Source: Ooceraea biroi (Eukaryota > Arthropoda > Insecta > Hymenoptera > Formicidae). Taken from it: a stretch of 64,000 nucleotides of DNA. The stretch lies in the NCBI RefSeq assembly GCF_003672135.1, contig NC_039507.1:12764278-12828277 (forward strand), in the 5' to 3' direction. Positions 24,149-35,200 of this stretch are shown piece by piece. The translations under genes were made by a program, and so were the position numbers. The first letter of the stretch is position 1. Each line of letters begins with the position of its first letter. The notes under the pieces were generated by a model. The model had not been told where the DNA came from, ran no database searches, and saw only the letters and a program-made list of their open reading frames with translations.

Positions 24149-24868
24149 CCAGTTCAGTGGTGGACTCGAAGTCAACGTTTTGTGCCAAAAGTGGAAAGAG
24201 CCAATAATTACATATTTTACATGAAAGCTTACCTATAAGGGGTTTTTTGGGTCGCTGAATATGAATCCGGAGTCAAAATTGAGAAATTCATAATGGTGGA
24301 TCCAAAATGGCGGCTTCAGGTGACTAACTTTGTAATTCCATAATGGAAATGTATCACTCGGTATGCTTCTTTGGTCACAGATAACGGATTGGTTCAAGAT
24401 ATTCAAACTGTATTTCAAACGTTATTTTATTTTGAGTATGCACTAAAGACTGGTATAATATTTTTTGAATCGTTCATTATATACGGAACCAAGGTAAAAT
24501 TAAAAAAACAAAAAAATTAAAACTATAAAAAAAATAAAAAACAAAAACATGGAGTGTAAAATCCTACCGTAGCCTCCCTGTGACGCACTCTGGGGTCGTG
24601 ATAATATTTCACCAGCTAATAACGGAGGTAAGATTATCCATAATAAATACCGTTAGTCACTAGAAGCCGCCATATTGGGTCCGCCATTTTGAATTTCTCA
24701 ATTTTGACTCCGGATTCATATTCAGCGATCCAAAAACCCTAAGTATAGCAAGTTTCACGCAAATCCGTTCACAATTGGCAGAGTTATTCAAGGTGCCCAT
24801 ATATGAGTCATTACCACTTGTGGCACTTCTTCTTTACGCCCATATATGAGTCATTACCACTGAACTGG
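24149..24868. mobile_element. 720-bp TTAA-flanked foldback MITE
   Basis: Ends CCAGTTCAGTGGT and ACCACTGAACTGG are perfect inverted repeats, and TTAA flanks both (24145-24148 and 24869-24872). Inside, a second inverted pair of about 80 bp runs from GGGTCGCTGAATATGAAT (about 24250) to its complement (about 24725). A 20-base block containing CCCATATATGAGTCATTACC occurs twice near the right end. TTAA duplication is the signature of piggyBac and Kolobok superfamilies; which one cannot be told without a transposase. The element interrupts the right inverted repeat of the Merlin element, so it inserted later. Confidence 0.9.
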
Positions 24869-25005
24869 TTAATAAACAATGATCGTTAGCTAAAACCTTC
24901 TGGAGAGCACTCAGGAGGGTGATCTGTATAATATATGTAACGGTCAAGGTCATTGGCGAGGTATCTTCTGAATTAAATAATTACCATAATTTCTTGCCTA
25001 TATAG

Positions 25006-28000
25006 TGATTTCATCACTATATAGAATGGAGAATAAGAAGGAACTTGAGAGAGGGAATTAAATTAAATTAATTAAATTGAATTAAATTAAGGGGGTTAAT
25101 TATATGTATATTTCGTATTTAATTATATATCTTAATAAATTTTGGGTAACAAACAATTGATTATAGGATTATAAAATTGAATTTTTTTTTCTTTTACTGT
25201 CATTGTTACACTTTTTAAGAAACTTACATTTTTTAAGAAATTATCGCATTTATATGCATTACAGTACATGCATTTATTCTACTTTCGCAGACTATATTCG
25301 CAAGTATTCTGCAGTATTCTCAGTAACGCGACATGTATCGCAAAATTACACAGTCGGTTCCTTGCAGTAAAGAGAAAGCGAAAATGCGACGACCAAGTTG
25401 AAAGAACAGACAGTACAGTGCTTAGGCAGAACAAGCTTTCCTTCGTGTGTCCTTTTCTGATTCTCCATGATAATAGAGTCATGGTTCTATTATCTGCTTT
25501 TACGTTTTGAATATGCAAACTGCTTCATATTCAATATATGCAAAATACTATTTCGAAAACTATTTAAACATAAGCGCGCCTTTACAAATAGAGATAAGTG
25601 ACACATAGAACTAATTAAAAGAGAGATATACCTTAGTTTATTTTGAAAAGAGGAAATGTCTATATTGTCAATGTATAATCAAGTATTTCATATTGTTATT
25701 AAGCGTACTGACTTTTGCTAAAGATATACTTACAGAGTTTTATTTATAATGCGCGGAAAAAAGTAATTCTAAGGAAAAATCACTCAATTTTTATTTAATA
25801 AGAATATATATTAGATTGTTAGAGGTATTGAGATTGTAATAGTTAATAATAAATTGACAATCGTAATTGCTAATAGGCTGCTCATTTACGTGTAAAGGGA
25901 GTTACTAATCAATAGTATTGATCATTGGTAGTATTGGGTATTAATGTGAATCAACGGAACACAATTTCTGTTAACGCGCTTAAACCGAAATATCGAATAT
26001 CAATATTCAATTTGAAAGAAATATATTAGTCGCTATGACATTGTACACATAATAGTTAATATTAATAGAATATCTATTACTGTGCGCGCGATATATTGTA
26101 TTATATATAATTTGGTCACGATTTACAATTTCCTTTAGTAAAAGATATATAATATTATATAATATTTGCGTACATTAAATACGGCCAGCATCAATATACG
26201 ATAATATCTTCGACACACATCTGCATCAATTAAATATCAAGAATTAAACGTCGTCATAAGTTTGAATAAAGTCTGATGTGGAGAAATTATAAAACAAGAA
26301 AAGATATTATTTTCAGAGAGTCCATCAAAGATAACAAAAACGTAATAAAGATTCGTGTGCTTGTGCATATTCGTGTGCTTGCTAATTAAAGATAAATATT
26401 AGACTGGATAATTCTGTAGATAATGTTTGCAATTTTTATACACCCCATCAAGAATTTAAAGGGGAGACGCGATGAATATTAAAAAAGCGATATTTTTTAA
26501 TTAACCATCATGAGAAACGTATTGAATTTATTCACAAATTGGACAAACCACAGTAGAGGAACCACAGTGAGGTAACATAAAACGTAAAATATAAAACGTA
26601 AAATATAATTGTAATACCTCGTCTAATTATCGCGACGTATCCGCACGTGCTACTTTAACGGGCCATGCGGGATACCGTGTTCGTGATTAGCATGCATATT
26701 ACATTCGGAAAGGTTGCCCGTTGATTTTAACCGGCACTTCAAACAATAACGTCAGCGAAATTCCAGTCTGCGTGTCGGCCAGAGGTAAGGTAACTCGCTG
26801 GAAAAAAACAGCAAATTCAAATGCGAATTACGTTTTTCCGAGTGTACGCCCTTGTTGTTTTTTGCCCTTTGCATGTTGTTAAAAATCGCGGTTGACAAGT
26901 TCGCGCACGGCGGATTTCGATCATCCCTCTTGCAATCGCCAGGTGACAAATAGGCGATCGAGTGGCGGGAGCACGTTCGAATGACGATGATAGTTGAAGC
27001 ACAATTAATGGCGAGTCCTTGCGGATGATATTTGTACGTACACGTGCGCGAACGCGAATTGCACCCGAAAAAAATATATGGTGGCGGAATGCGGATCTCC
27101 CCGCGCGTTTGTGACGTACGAGCTTGCGCGGTATTGCGTACGAGAAAAATATTGTCACCGCGTTTAACTTACGGACATTTCCGTCGCTTAATTTCCGACA
27201 ACGTTGACGTACCATTTGCACAATCCGCTTCAGTATTAACGTTTAACTGTCAGATTTGACGTGTGCGATTTTATCCCGTTTATTGTTTTATTTAAGCGCC
27301 GTACACCGTAAATACATTATGGTGTATTGTCACGTTGTTTCACGTTTCCATTAGTAATGATAAAAGTCATGCGGAATATGTCGCGTTTAGTGGTCACACG
27401 AGTAATTATTGCACAACAATAGTTTGAGGTTCTTTTAATACCATCCATAGCCAATGTGAGCATTTATTCTCTTCAAAAATAGATTTAATAATTTCATGTA
27501 CTAAGTTCTGCTGAAAATTGAAAAGGACTGTCACATGACTACAATATATTTCACTTCTTTCATCGTCCTGTCTTATACTTGTCGTATTCAATTTATTAGC
27601 GTTTATATCGATTGTCGCAATTCCAAGAATATAGAGAAATCAAGTTTCGATCATTTTATTTATTTGACCGAATCATTGCTGTATATTGTGCTTGCAATGA
27701 GAAACTGGATGTAAGAGCTACTCGTCGTGTACGATAACGCTGCTTGAATTCTACATTATTATGGAGAAAACGGACGTACGTAGTACATGTACCGTGCTCT
27801 CGCGTTCGGTATGTGTGACACGGATAGACGAGAGAGAGAGAGAGCATGTTGACCTGCAAAGAGTGCACGTCCAACTCACGTTTAAGACAGATAACAAAGA
27901 ATACCAGTAGTAGCTCGACGTGAAATTAACATAGCACATACCGAACGCGAAAACAAAAAAAATAAAAAGCTGTTCAAGTTAGAAATCTTTCTTATTATTT

Positions 28001-28226
28001 CTGTGCCAGGACGGAGAAATAATTCCTGAAGATCGATAATGCCGTACGATATCATTTTGTGCGGAAATTCAATTTCGTTGACAATCAGCAGTAAGGAATT
28101 GTAGAAAAATAAGGGAATTATGCTGTTGATTAGTAATTATGCACTTATTGTGTTTTATTATGGTTATATTGATTATTGAAAAAAACACGAAAATACCAGA
28201 CAACAGAATGCAAGTGTTCTGCATAA
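25006..28226. other. Non-coding DNA, AT-rich then mixed
   Basis: AT-rich to about 26.6 kb, with an AATTA-type low-complexity run at 25057-25090. It is more CpG-rich from 26.6 to 27.3 kb. A short GA run is at 27829-27844. Frames on both strands at 25268-25518 and 26817-27221 lack any recognisable domain. I see no gene. Confidence 0.5.
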
Positions 28227-28714
28227 AGAACGTATCACACTAGCGGCTCGCGGCTGAGACCACGATTGCGTTTGCGACTACGTCTGCGATTGCGATTTCA
28301 CATTTGTTATTGACAATTGCAGGTGTCACTTATATACAGTATCATTTTTGAACTGTCTGATTTTATACAATTTAAAATAGAAATAGATTCCCAAACCACT
28401 TCTTTACACAAAATGGACAGAAATTTCCAACGATTGAGAAATTGAAAAAAAATGTGTGCGTTTTTTATGTTTGTTATTTTAAAACATTACTACGAGACTC
28501 TTCCACGCAGGAAGATATGGATAAAACCGTGGGTTGCAAGAAGAAAAGAAAAAGGGTGTCATCATAACCTTTTTTTAGAATTACAGTTGAAGGATCCAAA
28601 TAAATTTCGAAGGTAAATAGAGTAGATTTTCAATTTTTTCTCACTTTTCAATCAAAATAATATACTTTTTGCTATTTTATTTACTCTTTTTTTCATTTAT
28701 GTAGATGTCTTCGA

Positions 28715-29845
28715 ATGAATACAAATATATTTGAGAATCTTGTTACTAAGATAACACCTTTAATTCGGAGGCGTGATACACATCTCAGACAAAGCATTTC
28801 ACCTGCTGAGAGACTATCAGTGACACTGCGTCACTTAGCAACAGGTTTCCTCCAGCTATCTATTTAAATATTGTCTGAATTGAAAGATTTTTTAAAAACT
28901 TTTCTGCTTATTTCCTAGGTGAAACTCAGGAATCGCTGTCAATGAATTTTAGACTTGGGCAAAGCACAATTTCTAAAATAATAAAAGACACATGCAAAGC
29001 TTTGATTATTATTCTGTAAAGTACATTTTTAAAAATTCCTGATTGTGAAGATGCATGGAAGGTAGTAGCTGATGATTTTGAAAATAGATGGAATTTTCCA
29101 CATTGCCTTGGAGCCATGGATGGCAAACACTCTCGCATAGATCCACCTCTAAAATCTGGATCGTTATATTATAATTATAAGGATATATTTAGTATTGTAT
29201 TACTTGCTCTCGTTGATGCCCAACTAAGATTCATTTATATTGATGTTGGTACAAATGGACGAATATCAGATAAAGGAGTGTGGAACAAATGTACGTTCAA
29301 AAATTTATTGGACAAAAATGAACTGAAAATTCCTCAGCCAACTATTTTACCTGGTACAGACAAGGATATTCCTTTTATCATTGTAGGAGATGAAGGTTTC
29401 ACATTATCAGAAAACGTACTAATACCATTCCCTAAAGAATAGTGTTCTGGAAGAAACGATAAAAGAATTTTTAATTATAGGTACGCGCGCGCACACACAC
29501 ACACTCACACGCACGCACACACACATATTTAATTTATTCAAAATTTTTTCTTTTTACAGACTTTCTCGTGCTAGGAGATGCTCCGAAAATGCATTTGGGG
29601 TCATGGCCAGTCGTTTTCAAATCTTCAGGTCTGCAATGAGATACGATCCGGATGATGCTCGTGTTGTCATCATAGCCATTTGCTGTTTACATAATATGTT
29701 AAGCACTGATGGTAGCTGTTGGTAGTGACATGTACACACCATCAACGTATATAGATAGGGAGGACATAATTCGGAGAAATATTCTGCGTGGTGATTGGAG
29801 GAATGAACCAATTCAAGGTTTAGTGAGGTTTTTATCGATCAGATA
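28715..29845 (+). pseudogene. PIF/Harbinger (HARBI1-like) transposase pseudogene, left copy
   Basis: Nuclease of the DDE_Tnp_4 type. Upstream frames give a helix-turn-helix-like part (SISPAERLSVTLRHLATG, then LSMNFRLGQSTISKIIKDTC). The longest intact stretch, about 29045-29442, contains the three landmarks HCLGAMDGKH, LLALVDAQLRF and GDEGF. After an in-frame stop at 29440 the reading continues to NYR, an apparent intron (GT at 29480, AG ending 29559, containing an AC-repeat), then LSRARRCSENAFGVMASRFQ and CCLHNML. The catalytic positions (D of AMDGKH, D of LVDAQ, E of SENAFG) are all visible. Stop codons (one near 29020, one at 29440) break the frame. The C-terminus reads NEPIQGLVRFLSIR before a stop near 29845. 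Confidence 0.88.
29480..29559 (+). other. Retained intron in Harbinger transposase, with AC microsatellite
   Basis: GT...AG boundaries join NYR to LSRARR, restoring a highly conserved HARBI1-family motif across the junction. The intron contains a CA/CG dinucleotide run (about 29483-29525) and a pyrimidine-rich acceptor TTTTTCTTTTTACAG. A genuine intron argues that this copy descends by DNA transposition and not through RNA. Confidence 0.75.
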
Positions 29846-30120
29846 ATAATCAATTTCTTTCGTAAATTGTTTTGTGGACATTTTTGGGAACTGTCTCAGT
29901 TTCTGAGATGCAGATGTTTGGTTTGCGACTCGAAAAAAATAGACGGTCTGCCAAACAGCAGCCGCAATCGCAATCGCAGTCGCTAAATATTTCATATTTT
30001 TCCTACATGTGCATCTCAGAAACACTGAGACAGTTCCTAAAAATATCCAAAAAGACATTTTACTGAGACAGTTCCTAAAAATATCCAAAAAGACATTTTA
30101 CGAAAGAAATTGATTATTGT
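29843..30120. repeat. Hairpin made from inverted 5' ends of the MADF gene, with 38-bp duplication
   Basis: The left arm (29843-29912) and right arm (30010-30120) are inverted copies containing the TTTCGTAAA/TTTACGAAA and CTGTCTCAG/CTGAGACAG blocks. The right arm carries a 38-bp tandem duplication (30026-30063 and 30064-30101). Both arms encode the start of the MADF domain (FTKEIDY) in opposite directions, so the accessory gene's 5' end was duplicated along with the transposase half. The loop has GCCGCAATCGCAATCGCAG, like the subterminal repeats of the element. Confidence 0.8.
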
Positions 30121-31105
30121 TTAATTGATCTCGTCGAGTCCAAATCTCTACTTTGAGACTGCACGAATAAAATTTATAGACTCGCTGATTTAAAGACTGC
30201 AGCATGGAATGAAATAGCACAGCAGTTGGACTAAACAAAATAAAATAAAATAAAAAAATTTAGAAATGAAATAGAAATATATATATAGGTGCTATGGTGT
30301 CAAGCCGTTTCAAAAATATAAAAGATACATTCGCTAGAAATTTAAGAACAATGAAAGAGTCGAAGCGTAGTGGAAGTGGCGACAACATATTGGTACGTCC
30401 GGGTTGGCCACCCGGTGTAGCGCGAGCCGGTCGGCTGTCAGCTGAGCGCGGATCGGCCGTCGTGGAGAAGATGCGGGTTCTTAGCGACGGGTCGTCAAGG
30501 ATATCAATAAACAGTTTGGAATAGACAGAATAGGATCTGACTTGATTTGGACCGGACGTATTGTATCTCGCTTGTGGATTTGCAATAAACCGCTTATTTA
30601 ACTAACGAAGTGTGCTTTTCTTCGGTGCGCGAGCGTTTCCGTGAGTGCATGCATGCGGGGATCGTGTGCGTCGAGCTAGGTCCGCCTGGACGCAACAATA
30701 TATAGGTCTAAATGGTACATGTTTGAAAGATGTTTCTGTAAAAAGCCAATATACAAGGAAACTCTATATTAATGATTCACACGATGATTTTGAATCTACT
30801 CCTGCACCCTGTAGTACTTTTCCCAGATTGCTTAGCAAGAAACAAATTATGTCACTGCAGACACAAAGCGACCATCAGAAGATAGATCAGAGGATCTATT
30901 TCGTAAGAGAGGAGCAACAAAGAAAAAATCGTTTGCACTGATGGAGGAAGCTATAGAGATCTTCAAACAATTTTGTACAGCCTCATCTAGTCAGTCCGAA
31001 ACAATTAATGATACAGCTTATGCTTTGGCATCATATCTAGAAAGCAAGCTTCGTACATTATTCCCAGAGAGCCGTAAAGAATGCGAAAATGAATTAATGA
31101 ATTAA
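30102..31105 (+). pseudogene. Harbinger accessory protein (MADF + BESS), disrupted
   Basis: In Harbinger elements this protein binds DNA and helps bring the transposase to the nucleus and the element ends. Here the MADF domain begins FTKEIDYCLIDLVESKSLL, continues after a stop codon (tryptophan position changed to TGA) with NKIYRLADLKTAAWNEIAQQ, and resumes at 30294 in VSSRFKNIKDTFARNLR and MKESKRSGSGDN. It is then cut by a solo LTR (30391-30697). Downstream the frame continues with LKDVSVKSQY and DDFESTPAPCSTF, then after a frameshift with KKSFALMEEAIEIFKQF. It ends in a BESS-like tail, AYALASYLESKLRTLFPES, with stop at 31103-31105. It cannot be expressed as one protein. Confidence 0.85.
30391..30697 (+). 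mobile_element. Solo LTR (307 bp) inserted in the MADF gene
   Basis: The insert starts TGGTACGTCCGGGTTGG, ends CCTGGACGCAACA, and is flanked by ATAT on both sides (30387-30390 and 30698-30701). TG...CA termini and a 4-bp duplication are typical of LTR retrotransposons. An AATAAA signal lies at about 30583, followed by a GT/T-rich region. Removing it joins two parts of the accessory-protein gene. GC content is clearly higher than in the surrounding element. The family is not identified; the 4-bp duplication would fit a Gypsy-type element. Confidence 0.8.
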
Positions 31106-31159
31106 TTATTAACAAAAAATGTTATTAAAGTAACGGAGCATATCAGTAGCCTCTATTTT

Positions 31160-32090
31160 GCAACCTCACTAAACCCTTAATTGGTTTATTTCTTCAGTCA
31201 CTAGGCAGGATATTTCTTCGGTTTTCTCTATTTATATATGATGATGGTGTACATATGTGTACATATCACGTCCAACAGCACGAGTTCGAAGCATATTATG
31301 TAAACAACATATAGCATTTATAATATCACGAGCGTCATCCGGATCATATCTTATTGGAAATTTAAAAATTTCAAAACGACTGGCTGTGGTACCAAATGCA
31401 TTTTCGGAAAGGTATGAGTACCTTTTTCTGATAATGTAAAACCTTCATCTTTTATAATGACGAATAGAAAATCCTTGTCTGTACCAGATAAAATAGTTAG
31501 CTGAGGAATTTTCAGTTCATTTTTGTCCAATAAATTCTTGAACGTACATTTGTTCCACACTCCTTTATCTGATACTCGTCCATTTGTACCAACATCAATG
31601 TAAATAAATCTTAGCTGGGCATCAACGAGAGCAAGTAACACGATACTAAATGTATCCTTATAATTATAAGGATCCAGATTTTAGAAGTGGATCTATGCGA
31701 CAGTGTTTGCCATAGATAATTCTACCTTTTCGCAAAGTCATCAGCCACTTCCATTTTCAGAATCAGGAATTTTTAGAAATGTACTTTGAAGAATACTTCT
31801 CAGAGCAATGTATGTATCTTATATTATTTTGGAAATAGTGCTTTGCCCAAGTCTAAAATTCATTGAAAGAGATTCCTGAGTTTCATCTAGGAAATAAACA
31901 GAAACATTGTTTTTAATCTTTCAATTCAGAAAATTTTTAAATAGATAGCCGGAAGAAACATGCTGCTAAGTGATGTAGTGTACTGATAGTCTCTCAGCAG
32001 GTGAAATGCTTTGTCTGAGATGTATATCACGTTTCTGAATTACTTGATAACAAGATCCACAAATATATTTGTATTTATTCGAAGATATCT
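31160..32090 (-). pseudogene. PIF/Harbinger transposase pseudogene, right inverted copy
   Basis: On the minus strand this repeats the left copy. The longest frame (31641-31351) reads LLALVDAQLRFIYIDVGTNG, VWNKCTFKNLLDKNELKIPQ and KDEGFTLSEK. Part of the nuclease domain is shared, but it is diverged from the left copy and has indels (for example an extra frame change before CSENAFG, where GTHTFPKMHLVPQPVV appears out of frame). The intron with the AC repeat is absent here: the sequence corresponding to the left-copy intron is missing, and the exon sequence runs through in altered form. Broken and non-functional. Confidence 0.8.
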
Positions 32091-32262
32091 ACATAAAAAG
32101 AAAAAAGAATAATAACAAAAGTGTATTATTTTCATTGACAAGTGCAAAAAAGACAATTTCGAAAAAGTGCAATTGCCAATAACAAATGTGAAATCGCAAT
32201 CGCAGACGCAGTCGCAAACGCAATCGCGGTCGCAGCCGCGAGCCGCTAGTGTGATACGCTCT

Positions 32263-35200
32263 TAAGGCGTTACAATCGCGACGTTTTGAGTAGCATTGAA
32301 TGAAATAGCGTTACCTCGGTACGTCATTTAACATTTAATTTAATTTCCGTCGACCAAATATGCGTTCCTAATATTGCATACGTTATTATTCCTGACATAA
32401 TCTAGTTAAATTCTTGGAGTTCCTTTTGCAAAAAGAGAGTGTTTGTAAACGCGAGATGAGAATAGCACGAATAATTTTACGCATTTGGCACGGAAACGTC
32501 CCGTATATTAATCGTATACGTTACGCAAATTTTGATTTAGGTAACAGCTCGCAGTTATACGAGATGGAACAGTTCTGGTCGCCTAAAGTCCCAGAGCTCC
32601 CGATAACTGGATTAAATTATTAAAGGGCAGAACATTTGTACGGAACTACTTGATTCCTGTTGAAACCTCATTCAATATCTCAGCGAGTACTGATCTGCGC
32701 ATCACTAGAATTACCATAACTCCGTACTCCGGAGTAAATGGTGGCATGTCCAACAGAGAATTACGTGATTCACTGTTGCGCCCCTCGCGCAAGACGAAAT
32801 GTATGCGGAATATGTAAAATATGCTCTTATCAAATATGCAGCGTGCGCGGCAAACTTCAGAAAGCGTACAATTTTGCGATATTCTGCCGTACGATCTGTT
32901 TAGTCTCGTACCAACTGCTGCACCATAAATTCCGCTGTACTCGATATTGCGACGTATAATTCTTCCCAAATTAACGTGATGGAAATGGATGGATTTAGTT
33001 AAATCATAATAATATGATTTATCAACCATTCTCCTGTATTTGCATCATCTTAAGTGCGCGGCGAGTGTTTTCAACGGTAGAGCTTACTTATACACTTAAG
33101 TGTACTCCATTTTCTCGTCTATCAGAAAGGAAAGCGTACATGTTGAAATATAAGAAGGACTTTGTTTGTTGACTTGAATTGCTTTATACTTTGTGGATTT
33201 TGTCGGAACATAGACGAGATGCAAGTAACTCTTGGCGACAAAAAGATATTCGTCCTGTTATGGAAACGTGCAATGAAATCCATGCATTGTTGAAACATGT
33301 CTTAGGACAGTAATGTACCGCGCGAAATCGAACATCGTTCTGGAGCAGAACACAAGTAGTTGAAATGTTCCGAAACTGCAGCTTTGCTAGTGAAAGGCAG
33401 AACATTCCGAAATGAATATATAGAGTATGAGTTTGATACTGACGAAATGGATGAAATTTACAAGCTCAATCAGCTTCCAAGAGATTGTGGCTAGGATTTG
33501 ATTTAGATCAAAACTTCATCTTATTAACAAATATTATGCTGTAATATTCTTATTATGAAGAATAAAAAAATTGTATTTAGTAACTTTGATCTCAATGATT
33601 TCATTTTAACTGAAAAAAATCTATATATTAATTTTTTTAAATTAAATTTCAGAAAGCATCAGACAGAGTCTGTAAATGTAATTTTATATATAAGATATTC
33701 GTGAATAATTTTAATAATGGTAATTTATAAGGAAATATTGTTGAGGAATTTAACTAACACGAAAAATCTTATTTATGCGAAATTTTAATAAAAGAAGCAT
33801 ACTGAAAAGGAAATATTTAACTCTCGTTTGCTACACAAGATTCAATGCTAACGGTAACAGACCTTAGCCTTCGCTGGAGCCAAACTTTCTGAATAACACA
33901 GTCCTTTTCGCTTTGATTACTCTGAAAGTAATAAAAGCACTAGTCGCGTTCAGTAGTTCAATTTCTAAATGATTTATTAATATGCCATTAAATTTCCAGG
34001 GAGTGCACTTTAAAGGTTAGCACATAAGATTTTAATTTATTCACTTCGGAACTCGGAAGTCATTTCCGAGTTCTCCAGTATGTATAACGATCGCAACTAA
34101 CTCGATCGCTCGGCTGATTCTTTAAAGATTGAGATTAGTGCAGATTGGATCCAACTGAATGAAAAAAGCAAAGAATTGCTTAATGACTAAAAGATTATCT
34201 TTACAGGATGCAAGGTAAAAAACCTCTTTCGCTCATATATGTACTAATTATACCTTTAAAACTTGATAAATAGCAAGCATGATGAAGTGATATAATGTAG
34301 CAAAACCGGCATGCTCGTGGCATCAAATGACACGTTGAATGCCAACACGGAACAGCGATCCTGTCGTAATCGATACATCGTGTCATGTTAAACGGTCGAC
34401 TGACGACCACTTTCGCCTGTAAAGGTGGTAACATCCTCGCGAGTTGAAGGCAAAGAATTTCGAGGCGATTAAGCGGCTGCCCAACGTAGCTTATCGCAGT
34501 AATGAAGGTACAGCTATCAAGGCATAGCGGTGTACGAGAAGTTTGACTGACGCGAGACAGACAGCTAAATACTCTTATTCAAGTTGAAAAATTAGCGTTG
34601 GTCGTGGATTGAGCAACGTTAAACGAAAGTATCCTGCGAAAAATCGAAGTTAATTGCTTGTAATCTCGGATTTCACGTTTATCTCGTACACATCTTGCAA
34701 ACTTAATTACATTCGGCCAAAGCATGCACTCCACTTTATGTTGTGCAATATGTATTACATATAACAATAAATAGTATACTATAATATATAATAATAAATA
34801 TATATAATAAAAATTACTTTTGTAATAGGATATTATGAGAAATACTATATAATTTAAAAGTATTAATGCGCAATGTTTACTAATGCATTAATTTAATTAA
34901 CGTTAGTGGAACTCCATGAATGATTAATAAACTGTGTACAAAGATTATAATATATCGTAGTGTAATGCAAATATATAATTTAATCGCTACTGGGGTTCTT
35001 GAATCATAACTTGTGCATGTGAGAATTATTTTTATACCGTATATGTTTTTTATCATAATTGATGACGTACACAAGTATACCGACAAAATAAAGTAATATT
35101 TAAATTGAAATTTCCTTTTGATACATTCTTCGTTCTTTCTCCAAAGATAATGTTGGGATTGATCGTAAAAGAGAAGATATTCCTCATTACATATTGAATA

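Larger units (their letters stand above)
21853..25005 (-). mobile_element. Degenerate Merlin-type DNA transposon (about 3.15 kb)
   Basis: The outer limits are set by an imperfect inverted repeat. The left end runs from ATATATAGG at 21853 through the block with GACTTCCAGAAGGTTTTAGC to about 22225. The right end is the reverse complement, from CCTATATA (ending 25005) inward to about 23940. The right repeat is split by the TTAA-flanked insertion at 24149-24868. Between the ends, on the minus strand, lies a Merlin-like transposase pseudogene. I could not define the 8-9-bp target duplication usual for Merlin, so the exact ends are approximate. Confidence 0.75.
28227..32262. mobile_element. PIF/Harbinger element with inverted duplicated transposase halves
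   Basis: The left end begins AGAACGTATCACACTAGCGG. The right end on the opposite strand begins AGAGCGTATCACACTAGCGG. TAA lies directly outside both ends (28224-28226 and 32263-32265), the TWA target duplication expected for PIF/Harbinger. Subterminal DNA at both ends is built from GATTGCG/TTGCGA repeats. The arms 28227-29830 and 31162-32262 are inverted copies of a transposase gene. Between them is one plus-strand MADF/BESS accessory gene. A normal element of this group has one transposase and one such DNA-binding gene, so this is a rearranged, palindromic version. Every coding part is broken. Confidence 0.88.

Noticed and set aside
33180..33490. Possible decayed host gene on the plus strand
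   Set aside because: Short coding-like pieces in different frames, with no family I can name and no splice structure.
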